The notes: generated by a model from the letters alone, not told the origin. Shown: positions 1-14,900, counted from the stretch's first letter. The stretch is DNA of 64,000 nucleotides from Progne subis subis (GCA_022316685.1 JAKJHU010000082.1:2108001-2172000); one strand, 5' to 3'. A program made the numbers and translations.

Positions 1-3000
1 GGCATCTTCATTAATTTTACTCTGTCTTCTACTGAACATGCCATATATTGTGTTTATTGGTTGTCCATTGTGATTGGTTGTGACTGTGACTTGGAGAGAT
101 GTAGATATTTTTTTACTTTAATTCTGTGCAAGTCTTCATCCAAGAGAAGATTAGCTGTGGAGAACAGGTGTGCTGGAAGTGAAGCACTTGAATTTTAGGA
201 GATTGGGAAATGATGTTTCATTGTCAGAGCTCTTCTGTGTCTCTTCTCATCACCATCTTGGCAGTGTGCTTCTGCTTGGAGGCTCATCAGCATCACAACA
301 AATTCCTATCCTCGTGTCTTGCTCCAGACCGGTTTCTTTCCAATTCCTGATATTGATCTAATAAGTGCTGAGAAGAAATTCAGAGTGCTATTACAGTATG
401 TAGTCACTGGCTGCTTTTAAATCTTTTGTCCTGTCACGGATGAGGAAGGTTCCACTGAAGTAAATACCATGTCATCATATTTATAGATATAGATGACATA
501 TTATACATTATGTTGTTATAATTGGCTATGGCTAATCAACAAAGTTGACACATAGTCTTAAATTTAGGCCAGGAAAGAAAAGGCCTTATCCTGCAAGAAG
601 AAAGCAATCAAATTCCTCAGGATATCCTCAAGAAAGCAAGAGACCAGATGAAGAAGCTGAACAGCTTTAATAAAATTCAGTATTATTCCTTTGGATTATT
701 CAGGACTTTGCAAATGACTATCCAGGCTTAATGGCATTCACTGACGTTATGACAACAGGGGATGCTCCACAGACAGAAAGGAGAATTAGGAGTATGTGAG
801 GTTAACTGAAATGATGCTGCGGTAATAAGTCAGAGGAACTAGACTGTCACTCATCCTCTCCTTCTGCTTCTGGATCCTGATTATCCTGTCAGTTCTTCAT
901 ATGCTGCCTCCATCAGCTTCAGTAAGAGGAAGGCGTGAAAAAGATGGACATGATGGTCATATAATCAAATAAAATGTACTAAATACTGTAAATATAGGGT
1001 GTGACATGTCCCAGGTTATGTATATGTTATGACATATCATTTTAGTGCCAAATGATACAAGGTGATATAGGCTAATGCAATGTGAAATGACACAGCCTAA
1101 CTACAAGTGCCATTTGATGCAGAAAGATGCACTTAGAGAGCAGAGTGGTGAATCCACCATGCATGGTGATTTTGAGCACAGTATCCAGCCTGCTCGTGCT
1201 CAGTGTCGTGAAGCTGCTGGACTCTCTCCTACTTTGGATTTCCTGGGGCCCTCTTCACAGCTGCTAGCCTGTCTTGCTCTGACTTATGGCTGCAAGCTGG
1301 TGCTTCACCTCACTGGTCTTTGACAGAGCGACATGTTTCAACTGAGTGACAGAAGCCACTTGTGATCCATAACCATAATTAAGGTTGGATATACTGACTT
1401 CTTCCTGTGCAATTTTTTTTTTTTTTTTTCCCAATCTCTAGAAAAAAATGAGACAGTAGCTAATGTATGCTGGGAGGTCATTCCCACTTCTTCCCCCCAG
1501 AAAGCTGACTACACATCTTCAATCTTTGCATCCCTTGCATGTTTTCTTTCCATCCCATAATTACAGGCAAGTGTGTTTTCATAGCATAGCAGGGGAAACA
1601 GAGAAGAGAGCTGGAGCAGCTTTGCTTGCAGAGGTGGAGCCCAGCTCATGAAGCACTGCTAGAAACACGTAGGACCACACACACACACATAAAATGTAGA
1701 AGTGTCCGCAGGAATCTGAATGGTTTAACAGCAGCAAAAGCACCCAAATTGTCACGTGCTACTTACCTGACTTCACTGCCAGGCTGTTTTTCTTGGTCTG
1801 GTTCTTGGGGAGAACTACATGCACTGCAGATGTTCTGTCACGTCATGTCTCTCTCGGGCAGCCATGGTAACTGGAAGGAAAAAGACCGTAGTGACATGTC
1901 CCAAAACAAACTTTACCAAGTTCTCTAAAGCCAACTGAAAGTGGGATTCAAAGTGGGTTTTTCTTCTGTGTATTTCAGGCCAACAGCAAGAACAAGGCTC
2001 CCCATCATATATGGGAAGGTGAAGCATTCAGGCAGCTTGGCAGAAACTCAAGAGAACAGAAGATTTAAGTGTATATTTTTTTGTGAAGTTTTGAGATCCT
2101 TGAACAAAGTTGTGGATTTAAGGTGAGTCAGTTGGGCTAATAAGAAAGTTTTCACAGAGATTTGAGCTCTGGTATTTTCCTAAGTGCTAGCAGCCAGACA
2201 GCTTGGAAGAGGACTGTAAGTGGTACATGCTGATTGTGGGATGTAAGAGTCCTCCAGCTCTGCTGCCATATCCTTCAAACCATGAAAGATTACATCTAGG
2301 AAAATTAAAACTGTCAGCACACATTTGCAACATGAATAGGAGCAAGCAAATTGCCCTTCTGACTCTGACTACCTAAACATAGATTGTTTTCTGGCAGTTT
2401 TCAATCAACTGCTCTGAAGTTTTCCTGCAGTTGCTGTCAGTTCTCTGAGTGCTGTACACACTGACAGTGACCTAGGGCAGGACAATAATGTTTAAGGAAT
2501 CATACAATGAAAGTTGACAGTAACCCATGCCTTGAAAATTTTTGTTGGGGGTCTGGAGGCACTGGGCACTGCTCTGTACTCCCCATCCCACCTCTCTGCC
2601 CCCTGTGCTTAGACCTGACACAGTGCAGGATCCCAGACAAAGCCCTGCTTTTCCAGAGCCTCTCAAAAAGTGTTATGCAGAGCTAAATAAATGCCAGTGC
2701 TGGTTTATATAAATTAACTGTATGTGGAAGAAAGGAACATGATCCCTGCTCTCAGGGACCACTCTGGGGCTGCTGTAGCTGTGACACATCTGGGTGGCTC
2801 TAGCTGAAGCCTGGCTATATTCAGTGGGAGCTGCAAGACTGAGCTGACTCAGCTGACACTGAGAGCACTCCCAGGATGTCCTTGCATTGCTGGGATGGGC
2901 AGAGAGCTGCCAACAGCGCTGACCTGAGCCTGCAAACTGAAGATGCATAGCTGTGTGCAGTTGTATATGAAGAGAAAAGAAAAATAGGGACTGCCATTAC

Positions 3001-4934
3001 AGGCAGCGCTTTGCCTTTCCTCCTTCAAATGTCTTTGGCTTTGCCTATCACTGATCTGTAGGAAACAGGAGGCAATGAAATCTTGGTATTTTTGTCACAG
3101 GCCAGGCTTGCCAGGATTTCATTTCCAGGAGAGTGCTTCTGCCTGCTGCAGTGTGAAAGCAGCCCTGCAGCTCCCCACTGCCCTGGGGTAGCAGGGTCAC
3201 GGTGCAGTTCTTTGGCCACCAGTGGAGGGAGGTTGAGTGGCCTTTGGGCTGAGCCTGCAGTCTCTCTTAGTTTGGTGCCAAGAAGCTGCAATGCCAGGCA
3301 GCAGTTTGACTCTGACCTGTGCCATGGGCTCTTTGCCTGTGATTGCTGCTTCTGAGATGTTAAATTAAGCCTTTTTTTTGTACTGCTGGATGACAGAGCC
3401 ACTGCCCTTCCACTTTTCAATAAGTCTATGTCCTAAACTCCCCAAATTATTGCCGAGGTGTGCCTAAATCTTTGGCTCATGTGGGAGCGAGGTGTTGAAG
3501 TATGTCTTTTAATAGATTTACTGTCATTTACTCACACAGTCCATTGTTGCTGTGGACATCAACAGCACTGCTCTGTGTACACAAGGTTGTGTAAGAAAGG
3601 CACGGCTGTCTCCAAGTCTCCACAAAGGCTGCATTGGCCAATCTCTCTGCTGGGTACTTTTGGTTGGAGCAAGGGAGTATTTTTGAACTCATTTTTTAAG
3701 CAGTGACTTCCACTGAAGTTTGAGGGCAGGGTAAAGTCTCCTTACTTTTACCAACCCTGCTCTGAGTGGGAAAAACTTATGTGCTGCTTGTGACTTTAAA
3801 AATAAGTGTCTCCTTGGCTAATGGTGCACTTTAGCAGGACAGAGGCTGAAAATGGAGCAGTTTTCAGATTTCCTTCATACCTGATTCTTCCTTTAAATTT
3901 TGTTCTTAAAGTCTTGCTTCATTAACATGCAGTTAATCATTTGGCAATTAATTTAGCAGACATCTGCGACTTGCATATTTTGTAATGTAGTAACAGTTGC
4001 AGCCATTGGATGAGACCGTTTGCCAATGAGTCTGAGATAATATGATGGTGTCAGAAAAACAATCAGAGACTGCACTTTTATCCTTGAGACAAACCTTTCA
4101 AGTGCGTCCAAGAATTCCCCAGGGCAAATACCAAGTCTGCATTTGTGTCTCCAAGCTATACTCAGACTTTCTTCCTCTGGGGATCCAGTAGCCACAATGT
4201 GTCTGAACTGATAGCTTACCACCAGCATCATCTGGGTTTTGGATATCTTTGATATCTTCAGCTCATCCCTCCCAGCAACATCTGAGAAAAAACTCTAATT
4301 AAGGACTGTTGTCTCTTCTCTTGGAGGTTAGTATTCTTGTACTTCTGTGGCCTCTGCTCTGAGACTCCCTGACTAATGTCAAGGACTGAGCAAATTACTC
4401 AGAGCTTCTTGTCAGCGATGTTCCTTTTCAAGAGTTTAATTAGCGGAGAATAACACAGTTTGAAAGAAATGTAGCCAAACCAAAAGCCAGCTCCTGTGAA
4501 GGGCTTAGCTTGTTAGCAGTAAGGCTCTTAGGACTGTATCTCTTTTTGAATGGTGCAAGCTTAAGACCGGTTGGAGAACTCCACAATCAGTGAGTCCCAA
4601 ATCTGCTTTTACACACACCTGCAGACAAGCTAAAAATATAGAACATCTGGTATGTGTGTATGCATGTATAAAATGAGCTCTTTTTTTTATTTTTCCTTTG
4701 CACTGAGTGCTGCTATGTGGGCTAAACCAACATAATATTGCTAGTGTACTTTAGAACTGAATCAGTCCAAGAGTGTGATTAATCCTTTGATCATGGGGAC
4801 TTACAAGATGTTGTGTAGGACTCAGGAATTCTCATGTCTGGAACAGGGACTACATATGTATTTTTATGTTACGTCATGATGCTGCAGGAATTATTGTTTG
4901 AATCCCTTCAAGTGTTCACAAAGCTCAGTGGAGC
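1..4934. other. Intergenic, no gene seen
   Basis: Frames are closed by stops at short intervals and no exon, RNA gene or transposon is recognised. Minor items are a 17-T run at 1,413-1,429 and a short CA repeat at about 1,675-1,689. Confidence 0.7.
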
Positions 4935-5135
4935 TGGTAAAAAAAACCCTTTAAAACAGATAAAGGAAAGTGCTTCTTTATGCAGTAGGTGGTGAGCTTC
5001 TGGATCTTGTGGCCATAAGTGTTCGTAGAGGCAGGCAGTATGAGCAGAAAGGGATTATACATTCATGGACCAAGAGTCTAGAAATGGCTACTAAGAGGAT
5101 TGAGCAATACACACTGCAACATCCTTGGTATAACA
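4935..5135 (+). mobile_element. Old, eroded CR1-clade LINE fragment
   Basis: The order GGAAAGTGCTTCTTTATGCAG, GTGGTGAGCTTCTGGA, AGAAAGGGATTATACATTCATGG and ATGGCTACTAAGAGG follows the 3' part of ancient CR1/L3-type LINEs of amniotes. It is far more diverged than the other two CR1 copies in the window. No coding remains. Family assignment below CR1 clade is not possible by eye. Confidence 0.65.
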
Positions 5136-8100
5136 GCTTTTAGGGGAGTAAAACGTAAGTGGAGAGCAGAGAGTGACCAGACTGACAGGCTCTCTGCAAA
5201 CAGTTTCTCCTATTGCCACAGAGTCAGGATCCTGGGCCTGAGGATCCATTAGTCTCACCCAGGAAGCAGTTCCTAAATCCTCCCATTCGTGTAATTTGTA
5301 CTTGAGCAGTCCAAGTTGTCAGGTTGAGCCATGGCTCCAGAGGCCCATCCCTTGTGAAACTTGCAATCAGAAGGGGAAAATCTCCCTCTGCCTGGCCTCT
5401 TGCTAGCACAGGGAGTACAGGGAGCACAGGCTGTTTCAGAACACAGCTGAGGCGTGTTGGCCGGTCTCCTTAGGGAAAATGGTTACCTTGACTCTTCCAA
5501 AGCAGCTATACTTCATCATGCAAATGGCAAGGACCATTTCTCATCAAGCCTCTTACTTCCAAAGGTAATATATCTCCAGCCATTTCCATTAGTTCATTGT
5601 CCTTCCCCAGCACTGTCCTTTGGCTCAGTTGCTTGGCTTCAGAGTGAGGCAAGATGGATCTGAGTGGCATTTGGCTAATATGCTCTGAAACACTCAGTTC
5701 ATCTGAAAGTCTCTGCAAGTACCAGCTATTTCTACAGCCACTTCAGTTGGAATTAAGAGGACAAATCAAGGGCAGTAAAAGCCTAAGCAAAGGGCTCTTT
5801 TTTGCTCATGTAGAGACAATACATGGAATTTATGAGACCCACATCTTGAATTTCATTTCCCCTCTTGAAGAATCCCTTCAGTGCTGCAAAATACTGCTCG
5901 CTTTGAATGCGAATTTTCTTTTGGCATTCCCATTGTTTCATGGCTGCTCCTTCCTTGATCTCCATTTCTGCTGTCTGTTTTCACAGAGCTCATGCAGTCA
6001 GAAATCTCTCTTTAGGGTCAGATCGTCAGCTGACAGGCACGTGCTGCTCAGGCTCCAGTGAAGCTATATTGGCATTTTTTGGTTTTAGAGAGTTGGGGCA
6101 GTATCTCTGAGAACACCATGTAAAGTGCTTCATATTTCTTTTGCTGGTTCAATGCTTGGAAGAAATCCAGCCAAAAAACAATGTGGATTAAAAATGGAAA
6201 CTTCCTCTCCAGCCCTCTCTGCATGCTGGCTTAGTGATCACAGAAATTAACTGGGCATGCCTTTTGCTTTGTACAGGGCAAACATTCCTCACATGCAATT
6301 CTGTTAAAATGTGAAAAATCGGTGTTGATCCTGCCTTCTTATGACTCCGTCCCTGGAGCTGCATGTACTTTATCAGAGAGAGCACCTTTGGGGTGACTGT
6401 ACCCCAATAAAATTTCGCAAGCTTTTCTTCTTTTCCATTGGTTTGCTCTGTTGCATTGATTTCCTCATTTGTAAAGTGCAGATCGAAGGCATCTCAGCAC
6501 ATCTAATACACAATGCAGACCATTAAGAAGTGTGAAAGAAAAACCAGCCAGTTCATACACAAACGCAGTGTAATAAACCTGAGAACTTGGCACGCAAGCA
6601 AACCCAGTAACTGTCAGAGAAACCACTTGTGTAGTAAAAGGGCACTTCAGATATTTAGAAAATACTGTTCCTACAGCCTATTTAGGCACCAAGCATTCTT
6701 GTCACACTTTGCAACAGCTGTGATTAAAAACTATTTGAGGGTAAATGTGTTTTCTGGTATTTATCAGTGGGTCATTAACCTTAACAATATCAACATTTCA
6801 ATTGTCAGCAAGATTAAAAAAGCCCATTATAGCAAAATGAGCACATTGTATGTAGAGATATTGGAGTGCTGATGAATTACTAGCTCTGCTCAGATACAGA
6901 CTTCAATAAAGGTACAGCCTTCAGTGTGGTGAGAAATAGAGGATGAATTAATTGTTGTGTGAAATATAATGCTGAAGAGATAGAAGCAAACCAAATGAGA
7001 TGGTTTAGCACATGGAAGGACTTAGAAGTTTTATCCACAAGATAAAGAATATACATAAACTTTTAGTTTTTGTAGGTGATGGCAGTAATGGTGGTGCAGA
7101 CCTGAGCAATGAAGTCTGGGGATACAGGCCCTTGTTTACAGACAGATGGGAGAAGGAATCCAGGCAGGAAACAGGCTGACTCCACACACAGGGCCAAGCA
7201 GAAGGACACAGAAACAATGAATGCCAAAGAGGAGAGGACACGACAAGAAACACTGTACTGCATCCACCTGCTCCCTTGTTCAAGGGATTCCCGAGGAGAA
7301 TAACCCAAAAGACCACATGGGCCTCTAAATTTTGGGATTGGAAATGAGTGCAGAACATGCAGAATTTAGGGCCCATATGACAGGAATTGCTAATTGCTGC
7401 CTAGCAATGCAAAGCAGGTATAACACACTGAAACCTGCTGTGTAGAGAGCCATGGGCACAAAACTCCTCAGAGGGGAAATCTCATTTCCAAGCCAGTGCC
7501 AGTGCTCCTGGGTGAGTACAATGGAATGGAAAGCTCAGAGAGAATCAGGCTGTGCAGGGAAAGTTGTGGTTAGGATAGGAAGGATAAAGGCTCACTGCAT
7601 ATTTCCAAGGTAATACTGAGGTAGAAGGAGGACCTGAGCCTTGCAGTAACAAGATCTTTACCATCCTCTCAGTGACAGAGCCATGATGAGTTTGGTTGGA
7701 AGGAAAGCCTTGGGAAGGAGTTTATTCCTGCATCACAGGGCCAAGTCTCCACTTGGCACTTGTCTCCTGTGTGACAGAGCCTGCAGGATGCAGAGGCAGC
7801 AAACGTTTGTGCACTGCAAGGCAAGAAGGGCCAGGAAACAAAGGTCATGCCCCAAACCCAGGCTCCCCGACTGTTTTTGTTCTCTAGTACAGTTTTTAAG
7901 TTATAAAAGTAAAGACATAACAGGAGCCTTTGAGAAAGTTTTTTTTGGTTGCTCTCTTTTCCCTCTGCTGGTTATTTTTCTAAGTGTATGTGCACAGGAG
8001 AATGTTCTTAGGGGTTCATTTATTTCTGTCAGATAACTTTCATTACTGTAATAAAATTCCACTGTCTGACAGCTTTTATTTCTGGATTCTGAGTTGTCAC

Positions 8101-10034
8101 GCTTTTCTGAGGTTTCCCTCTGACCTCTAGGATGTGTAAGGTGAGGGAGAGACACATCTAGCATTTGTGAATGTTTTAGAAATACCAGAATTAAAAAAGC
8201 CTGGCAGTTCCTGTCTGGTAGATCTAATTTCCAGCTCTAGTAAGACCATGGAAAGAAACTGAAGGTCAGCACAGAAGGCAGCCCTAGGAGCAGGTTGATT
8301 CTCTTTAAAGTGAAGCAGTGCAGAGATGACCAGAAGGGTCAGTCACACCTGTTAATTACAGATTCTCCAAAAACAGGTGGAGGGAGATCTAACATCCAGA
8401 AGCCTCCTCTTCCTTTTTATATTTTCCTTCAGTCTGCTGCCAACATAGGCACCCAGTCCCTTCTGCAACAGCAGAGACAGACTTTTTCCACTAAGGAAAC
8501 TCCAGGCATAGGGACAGGTTGGTACAAAGATCTGTTCTTGCGCAGGGAGGGCTGAAATACATTTTCTGGGTTTTCCAATGAAAAGGAAAGCATATGCCAA
8601 CCCTCTGCAAGGTGTCCTGCAGATGTGTAGTAGGTCTGATGCTTTTTGAACAGTTTCTGTCTAGGATTTTTCCTACCATAGTCTGGGTACGTCTTCAACA
8701 CTTTCCTGGCAGTTCTGGTGAGCCCCAGAAGAGGAGTGTGTGTGCTCAAGGACACATGGCGCTGGTGTGGGGGCTGTTGTGCAACCCAGCCAGCTGGAGC
8801 TACAGCTCTGATGGAGCTGCTGCTCCCACTCCAGCCATGCCTGCAAACCTCGAAGAAGCAGCCAGTGCTCGGAGGGAATGCACAAAAGGGTCCCTACATG
8901 CAGTGGTGTACACTCCTCCTGTGGCAGGCTCCTGTTGGAAAGTGGGACTGATCTCTCCTGTTCCGGTAGCAGACACTGCTCGCACGGCGCACACTGCAAA
9001 GTCACAAACATGTGCTTAAGTGCTGGGCTGTAAGCATGAAACCTGACCTGAAACCTGGATTGTTGTGAATGAAGGAGGCTTGACTTGATACTAATGCAGT
9101 TTCTGGTGAAATCTTACTCATAAGATTTAATTTTGAAATATTTTGGAAATCATAAGTGTCTTTTGCTTGCCAACAGGCAGAAGGGAAGGAATCAATTAGA
9201 AATAAAAGCGGAGGGTTGATGAAGATGATATCCTGTAAGAACTAACCACATTCGTATGAGATCCATTATTGCCTAACGTGTTTTCTGTGGCATTTGAAAG
9301 CAGATACAATGCTGAAGTGGACTTGGTATGGATACTGCTCAAGATGAAGGAAAGATAGAGCAGAAAGGATAGGCACTAGAAATACGACCTAAATGCCACT
9401 GAATAAGAATCTGCTTGGGAAGAAACCAACATGGAGGACATCTGGGAGGAAAAGTAACTCCACACCCAGAAATTCAGTGGGGTGGAGGGCAGTAGATGTG
9501 CTGTCCAAAAACGAAGGTGGGCAGCAAGTGAACTTGTAGCACAGTGCAAAGTGGCAGGAAGATCAGGTGGCTCTGGAAGAACACACAGACAACAGCATTT
9601 CCCTAGGTGTGCCCAGGCAGGGAGAACAGCAGCTACAGGAATGCTAACAGAAGAAAGTGTAGGCAACTCAGAGTAATGCCAAAGACAGGAACAATTAAGG
9701 GGACAGCAATCTATCTTTATAGTTAAACAATATAAATACAAAAACGGCGTATGGCTTGTGCACTAATTTTCAAACGTAAAAAGAACCCTTTAGACTCCCC
9801 TGCCCTACACCTTTGTAACTGCAGGATAATATTTGGAGCTTGGACGTAGCCTAGTCTCCAGAAAGGCATGGTATCAGTGCTGCTACAAATGAAGCCAAAG
9901 GAGACAACATTTTACACTAAGAGAAATCCATCATTTCCAAAGATTATAGGCCAAATCCTACTCTCCTCACATCTCTGCACTTTGACTAAGATAAATTGAG
10001 TTATTAAATGAACAATTCTGATTTATAACAGACA
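5136..10034. other. Intergenic, no gene seen
   Basis: Frames of up to about 140 codons occur at about 8,594-9,019 and 7,005-7,376, but they overlap one another on both strands and resemble no protein I know. Unidentified old repeats may be hidden here. Confidence 0.65.
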
Positions 10035-10200
10035 AAACCCTTCATGAAGGCACCATTCACAACAATTAAAAAGATTGAACAATTAACAGTATGGATAATT
10101 GAGAGTGTAGTGTCTGATTGATTTATATATAAATGCATCATTATCTGTCAAAACATTTATTGTTAGCAATACAATATTCATGGCATAGCATTGATAATGT
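10035..10200. promoter_or_regulatory. Candidate enhancer: SOX/PBX/MEIS-like word cluster
   Basis: This AT-rich block holds four SOX-type ACAAT/ATTGT words (about 10,062, 10,080, 10,159 and 10,171), a PBX/HOX-like TGATTGATTTAT at about 10,116 and a MEIS-like CTGTCA at 10,145-10,150. Such clustering is common in deeply conserved developmental enhancers. The call rests on motif reading only; AT-rich DNA produces such words by chance. Confidence 0.3.
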
Positions 10201-11824
10201 TCTGCAAACTACCTGCTATTCAAACCGTGCCCATTTATCACCTGGCAAGATCTATTGAATCATATCTCATTAAAGGGTTTGAAAATATTGTTCAGTGTCC
10301 TCCATGATGTCTGAATATCTATTGTCAAATACTCCAGTAGCTCTGCTCTTTGCATATCTTGACTTACTGAAATTAGATTGCTTGAACCTAATGACTGCTG
10401 ATCTACCAATGGAAATGACTGAGGAGATCTGATATATGCAGATGTGAACACAGAACCGTTTTCTGGAAACAAAAACTATTTTAAGGAATACATTTAGCAA
10501 GTATCTTGGGAAAAGTTCGTCTTCTCGTATTTCTCTTGCTATTTTTGGTTGACTTGAAACAGAGAGAGCTACAAGAAGAAAAGATAATCGTGAGGTGTGA
10601 AACCAAGTTCCTCTGTTACTGTGTTTTATAAATATTTGCTATAACCCTCTGCCTGAATGGAGCTTTGTTTGGGGATTCAGGCAGCAGATGTTTGGCCTTA
10701 CCTGATAGATACTTTGGCAACACATTTTCCTTCCCTGTTGTGTGTGACATGGTGCTGAGGCCATGGTTTGTATTTATAGTCTTGTGGGGCATCCAGGCCA
10801 GATCCAAAAGCTGCAGAAGTGACAGGAAGACTTGCACTGACACAGTTGGCTCTGGTTCAGCCTTGCTCTTTCTCTGAGCAAGGAAGGGACAAATGCTGTG
10901 TTTTGCCATGTGACTATTAGATGAAAAATACTGGTTCTCATCTTTATCACCTTTCAAATAACAGAGTGCCATCCTTATCGTAATATCGTATTTCTATATT
11001 AAGACTAAAAAACTTTGGAGAGGTTTGAACTTACGTCTGCATGTTTTCAAAGTAAACATGGAAATCTGATCATTTTAAGCAGAATTTAGTTTCTGTAGCA
11101 GCTACTAAAATATTTGTATTGCTTTTGCATTCCCAGGTTTGAACTAATATTGTTTTAAGTACTCTGTGTTCATAACAGAGCCGGCCGTTCTTGCAAAGAG
11201 CTATGCAGTGCCAAAGAACATTTCTTAGTGCTATTTGTTAGTGTCTGCTGGCCAGTTAAGCACCACTGCAGATGTAAGATAGCCTGAATTTGCTAGAACT
11301 TAACCGCCAGAAATAAATCTCTGCTATAAACAAAACTTGGCCAAAACAAGTAGCTCACAATGACCTGTAAGCTAGTAAGGGGAGCAGTACAGAGGAGAGC
11401 TTTCACTATCACAAACGCAGAGTGGAAGAGGTGTTTCAGAAATATGTTCAATACCTTGGGACAGGAGCTGTCATTTGACAACAATTTGACAACAATCTGC
11501 TGTACACACACACCGGTGTGCCATGCTGTGCCCTAGCAAAAGACAGAAATTCCTCAGCACTTCTCTGGCCATTCCTCCTGAGTCTCAGCCTGCTTATGGT
11601 CTTGTGTGGGTTGTAACTTTAAAAGGAAGAGCTGGCAGCAAATGAGCCGGAGTCACTTGCAGGTTTTTCTCCTCAGGAAGCCTGCTGACCTTGAAAAGCC
11701 TTAAAGCTGCATTCCTCATGAAAAATAACTTTTACTTAGTGCTGAGCACGTGTATTGTTGCACAGACAAATAGACAAATAACAATGTGAGTACATGCCTT
11801 GATCATTTATCCTCCTCAGAGGGC

Positions 11825-11940
11825 CATAAACCATGAGTAAATGCAACAAAAGCAGAAGATTAATAGTGGCCGCATAATGCTTTGCATTTTTCATAATGAT
11901 TCTCTACAGATACAATCAGTAAGTGTCACTAATTGGTAGG
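11825..11940. promoter_or_regulatory. Candidate conserved non-coding element
   Basis: Two CATAATG words flank TTTGCATTTTT in a block otherwise free of repeats (11,870-11,905). This resembles POU/homeodomain composite sites. It is followed by GATACAATCAGTAAG. No open frame of note crosses it. Regulatory role is a guess from texture. Confidence 0.25.
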
Positions 11941-14900
11941 CACTTGTTCTGCAGGGGACCCAATCCTCCCTCTGGTGGGGTTGGAGACCGGTGCCTGGTG
12001 CTGGTGTGGGCAGAGCAGGAGGAGGCTCCTCGGGAGCTGCACGGGCTGCGCTTTTCCAGACGCTGTGACTCCGAGGGCTGTGCGATGCACAGAGCCCAGC
12101 AGCCTGACTGTGCAGGGCAGCTCCTGCAAACACTGCTGGCTCCTCAGGCTCCAGGAGAAAGGCACGCCTGGCCCCATGCCAGCTGCTGAATTTAACATGT
12201 ATTCAGCTGAATGACTGGGCTGGCATAATAATATAATCCTGCAGTGTCCCGCTGATCTCCTTCAGATCTTGTTGGCTTCTTGGCTGCCCCTGATCCTTGT
12301 TCCCTGTGGATGCAGGGGTGCTGTATGGGAAACTGCTGGAAAGATTTCCTACCCAGCGTTGTCCAAACACTGTCCAAAGCAGCAAGTCCATGCAGAGGTA
12401 TCCATCCTGAATGTTGTGAAGGACTGTACAGGCCCAGGAAAAACATTTTCATCAAACTTTTATCAAATTTGCTTTGTTGCCTGAATTGATTTTTTTTTTT
12501 TTTTTTTCTTTTTTAAAGCCTTACATAAGAATGAGAGCATATTGTGTCTATTCTAATACTCTAACTCTGAAATTAGAGATCTGCATGTATCCAGTGTTAT
12601 GCCAAGTAGAGGTACCCAGGTTTCCTCCCTGGAACAGTGCTGTGTTTGGGCAGGAAGCTCTGCCAGTGCAGCTGTGCTGCTCCCAGTGCCCAGGCAGATC
12701 TGGCTCTTTCTGTGCAGTCTGGGTGTAGTGTATGGGCTCGGGGAGTGACCATACAATTGGTACCACACCCAGCCCTGCATTGAGAGTGCTCCCTCAGACC
12801 TCCCACGCTGAGATGATGATGGACCCTAAAGCCAGGAGCTCTGGTTTGCGTTGGCCGCTTGACTTCTGTAATTGCCACACACACATTGCAAGGCTGCTCC
12901 TGTTGCCAGCTAGCTGAAATGTAAAGCCCAATGATTTGGGCTATGCAGCCAGAATTTCCCCAAGTGAACTCAGAGAAAGACATCTTACATAGACTTATCT
13001 AAAAAACTGCCTGGTGGTGTGGATCCTGTTACATTTCCCCAAATCCAGAATACTCACATCATACGTGCCCACATTCTCCCTAGTACCATTCAGTGTCTTC
13101 CTGCTCTCACGTAACTCCAAGGATCTGTCCTGCTCCAGTCTGAGAATGCCACTGGAATGGCATCTCCTCTACAAATGGGAGGATGTGGGACAGATGGAGA
13201 CACAGAGGGGGAGGGTATACGTGGCTTTCCAACATCTTTCTGTCTGCATCCCCCTTGAGGAATTGGACTTTTTCCCTTTGTCTTCTCCCCACTCCTAGTT
13301 AAAAGCTGCTCTTAGCTTCCTATGTCCTATAGAAACCTCAATTATCTGTTCTCCCCAAGAAGGCAGGAAAATAGGAAAAGCAGCTTGTTAAGCAAGGTAA
13401 GGCTCAGAGGAGCATCCCTCCACAAATGTCTCTAGCAGAGGACAAGCCTATTAGGGAAAAGCTGTCAGTACTTTAAGTGCCTCTGCTGACCAGGCATGTG
13501 CTCCTTTTACTTGTTGTTTTACCTATTGCTGATCCTCTGCGTCTCTCCCCCTTTCCTCTTTTGGCTATTTGTACTTTTGTCTCTGTGCAGTGCCTTGAAC
13601 ACAATATGGTTTCAGTCTGGCTTCTTGGCTCTGCTGTAACAGAGGTATTTCTGTACTAAGAGCAGTCAAATAAAATCCAGCAGCCTTGGGATGTGAACGT
13701 TTGTGGTTGGTCTCAAAACCAAAACCAAAGTAGCAGCTTTGTTCTTTTCAGGCAGATCATCAATTAGAGCCAAAATTGGTAATGTGTCAGCATGACTTAC
13801 TGACTCCAGGCTGCTTTTGAAAAAGCATCCAAGATACATAGACCATTCCTTGACATGATATAGATATTTGTACAACATTTGCCCTACAATTATTGAGAAG
13901 CTTCTGAACTCTCTGGGATGTCTAACTTCAGAGCTCCCTCAGTTTACTATTTATTTATGGCAGCAGCAAGCAAACCATTATTCCTCATGTAAGGCAAAGA
14001 TTTGTAAGAGAAGAATGTAGAATATCATGAAATCACCTTCACTTAAGGACAGTCACTGCCTGAATGAGAATGACTGGAGCCTTCATTACTAAACTGTGCT
14101 ATCAGGTACTTTTGGGGTAATCTGAGATTACCACCTCTGGAAAAACTGCCCCTGAAAGGAGAGCCTGGCTGCCAGACTGCCATTTCCAGAGGGGAAGGAG
14201 CTTCTCTGCTGCAAACCGAGGAACACAAGCTCTTCCCTCCATGCTGCACTGCATGCTAATGAACAGGAGCAGGGCTTTTGGCAGAGCTGTCCTGGCACAC
14301 CAGGCACGCATTTGACATTCATTGGCCCCACACGAGTGTAAGAGGAGGGCTCGCACGGGAAACATCTGAAAAGTTATTAACTGAGGTCACCAACGCTCTG
14401 TGGGTCAGAGCTTGACTATACTGCTTGAAAAAAAAAAAAAATCCTGCAAAACCCTGTTCCTTTTCATTCAATGTCTCATATTCTGTTATTTATTTCTATA
14501 ATTTGCACCACAATGTGTTGGGACCTGCTGAAAATGAAAGGAGAGCTTGAGGGAGCAGATTTCAACTTGTATGTCATATCCAGGCAAGTTTCCGTGATAG
14601 GAACTTTGCAAAATTTCTGGACCTGACTGTTCCACTCATTTATCTTGGGAACAATTTACCAGTTCCTGTGTACCTGCTGCAGATCCAGGGGTCTGAGAAC
14701 ATTCCTCTCTTTGTTGCTTGTTAAAACTCTACCTCTGTGAGCTAAGAGCTGCACCCTTCCAGTTAAAATAAGCTTTGGCCAATGGAGTTTCAGTAGTCTT
14801 TCTGAAAACCCCTGCCTACAAACATGGCTGTGTAAGAAGGGAATATCTGAACCCTCCCTTAGGCATAAGCATAACAGACTCTTGTTTTAGGTACCATGCT

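Noticed and set aside
3220..3242. CTCF-like word GGCCACCAGTGGAGGG
   Set aside because: Two mismatches at key core positions; weaker than the reported sites.
8594..9019. 141-codon plus-strand frame with overlapping minus-strand frames
   Set aside because: No similarity recognised, open on both strands, no splice or promoter context.
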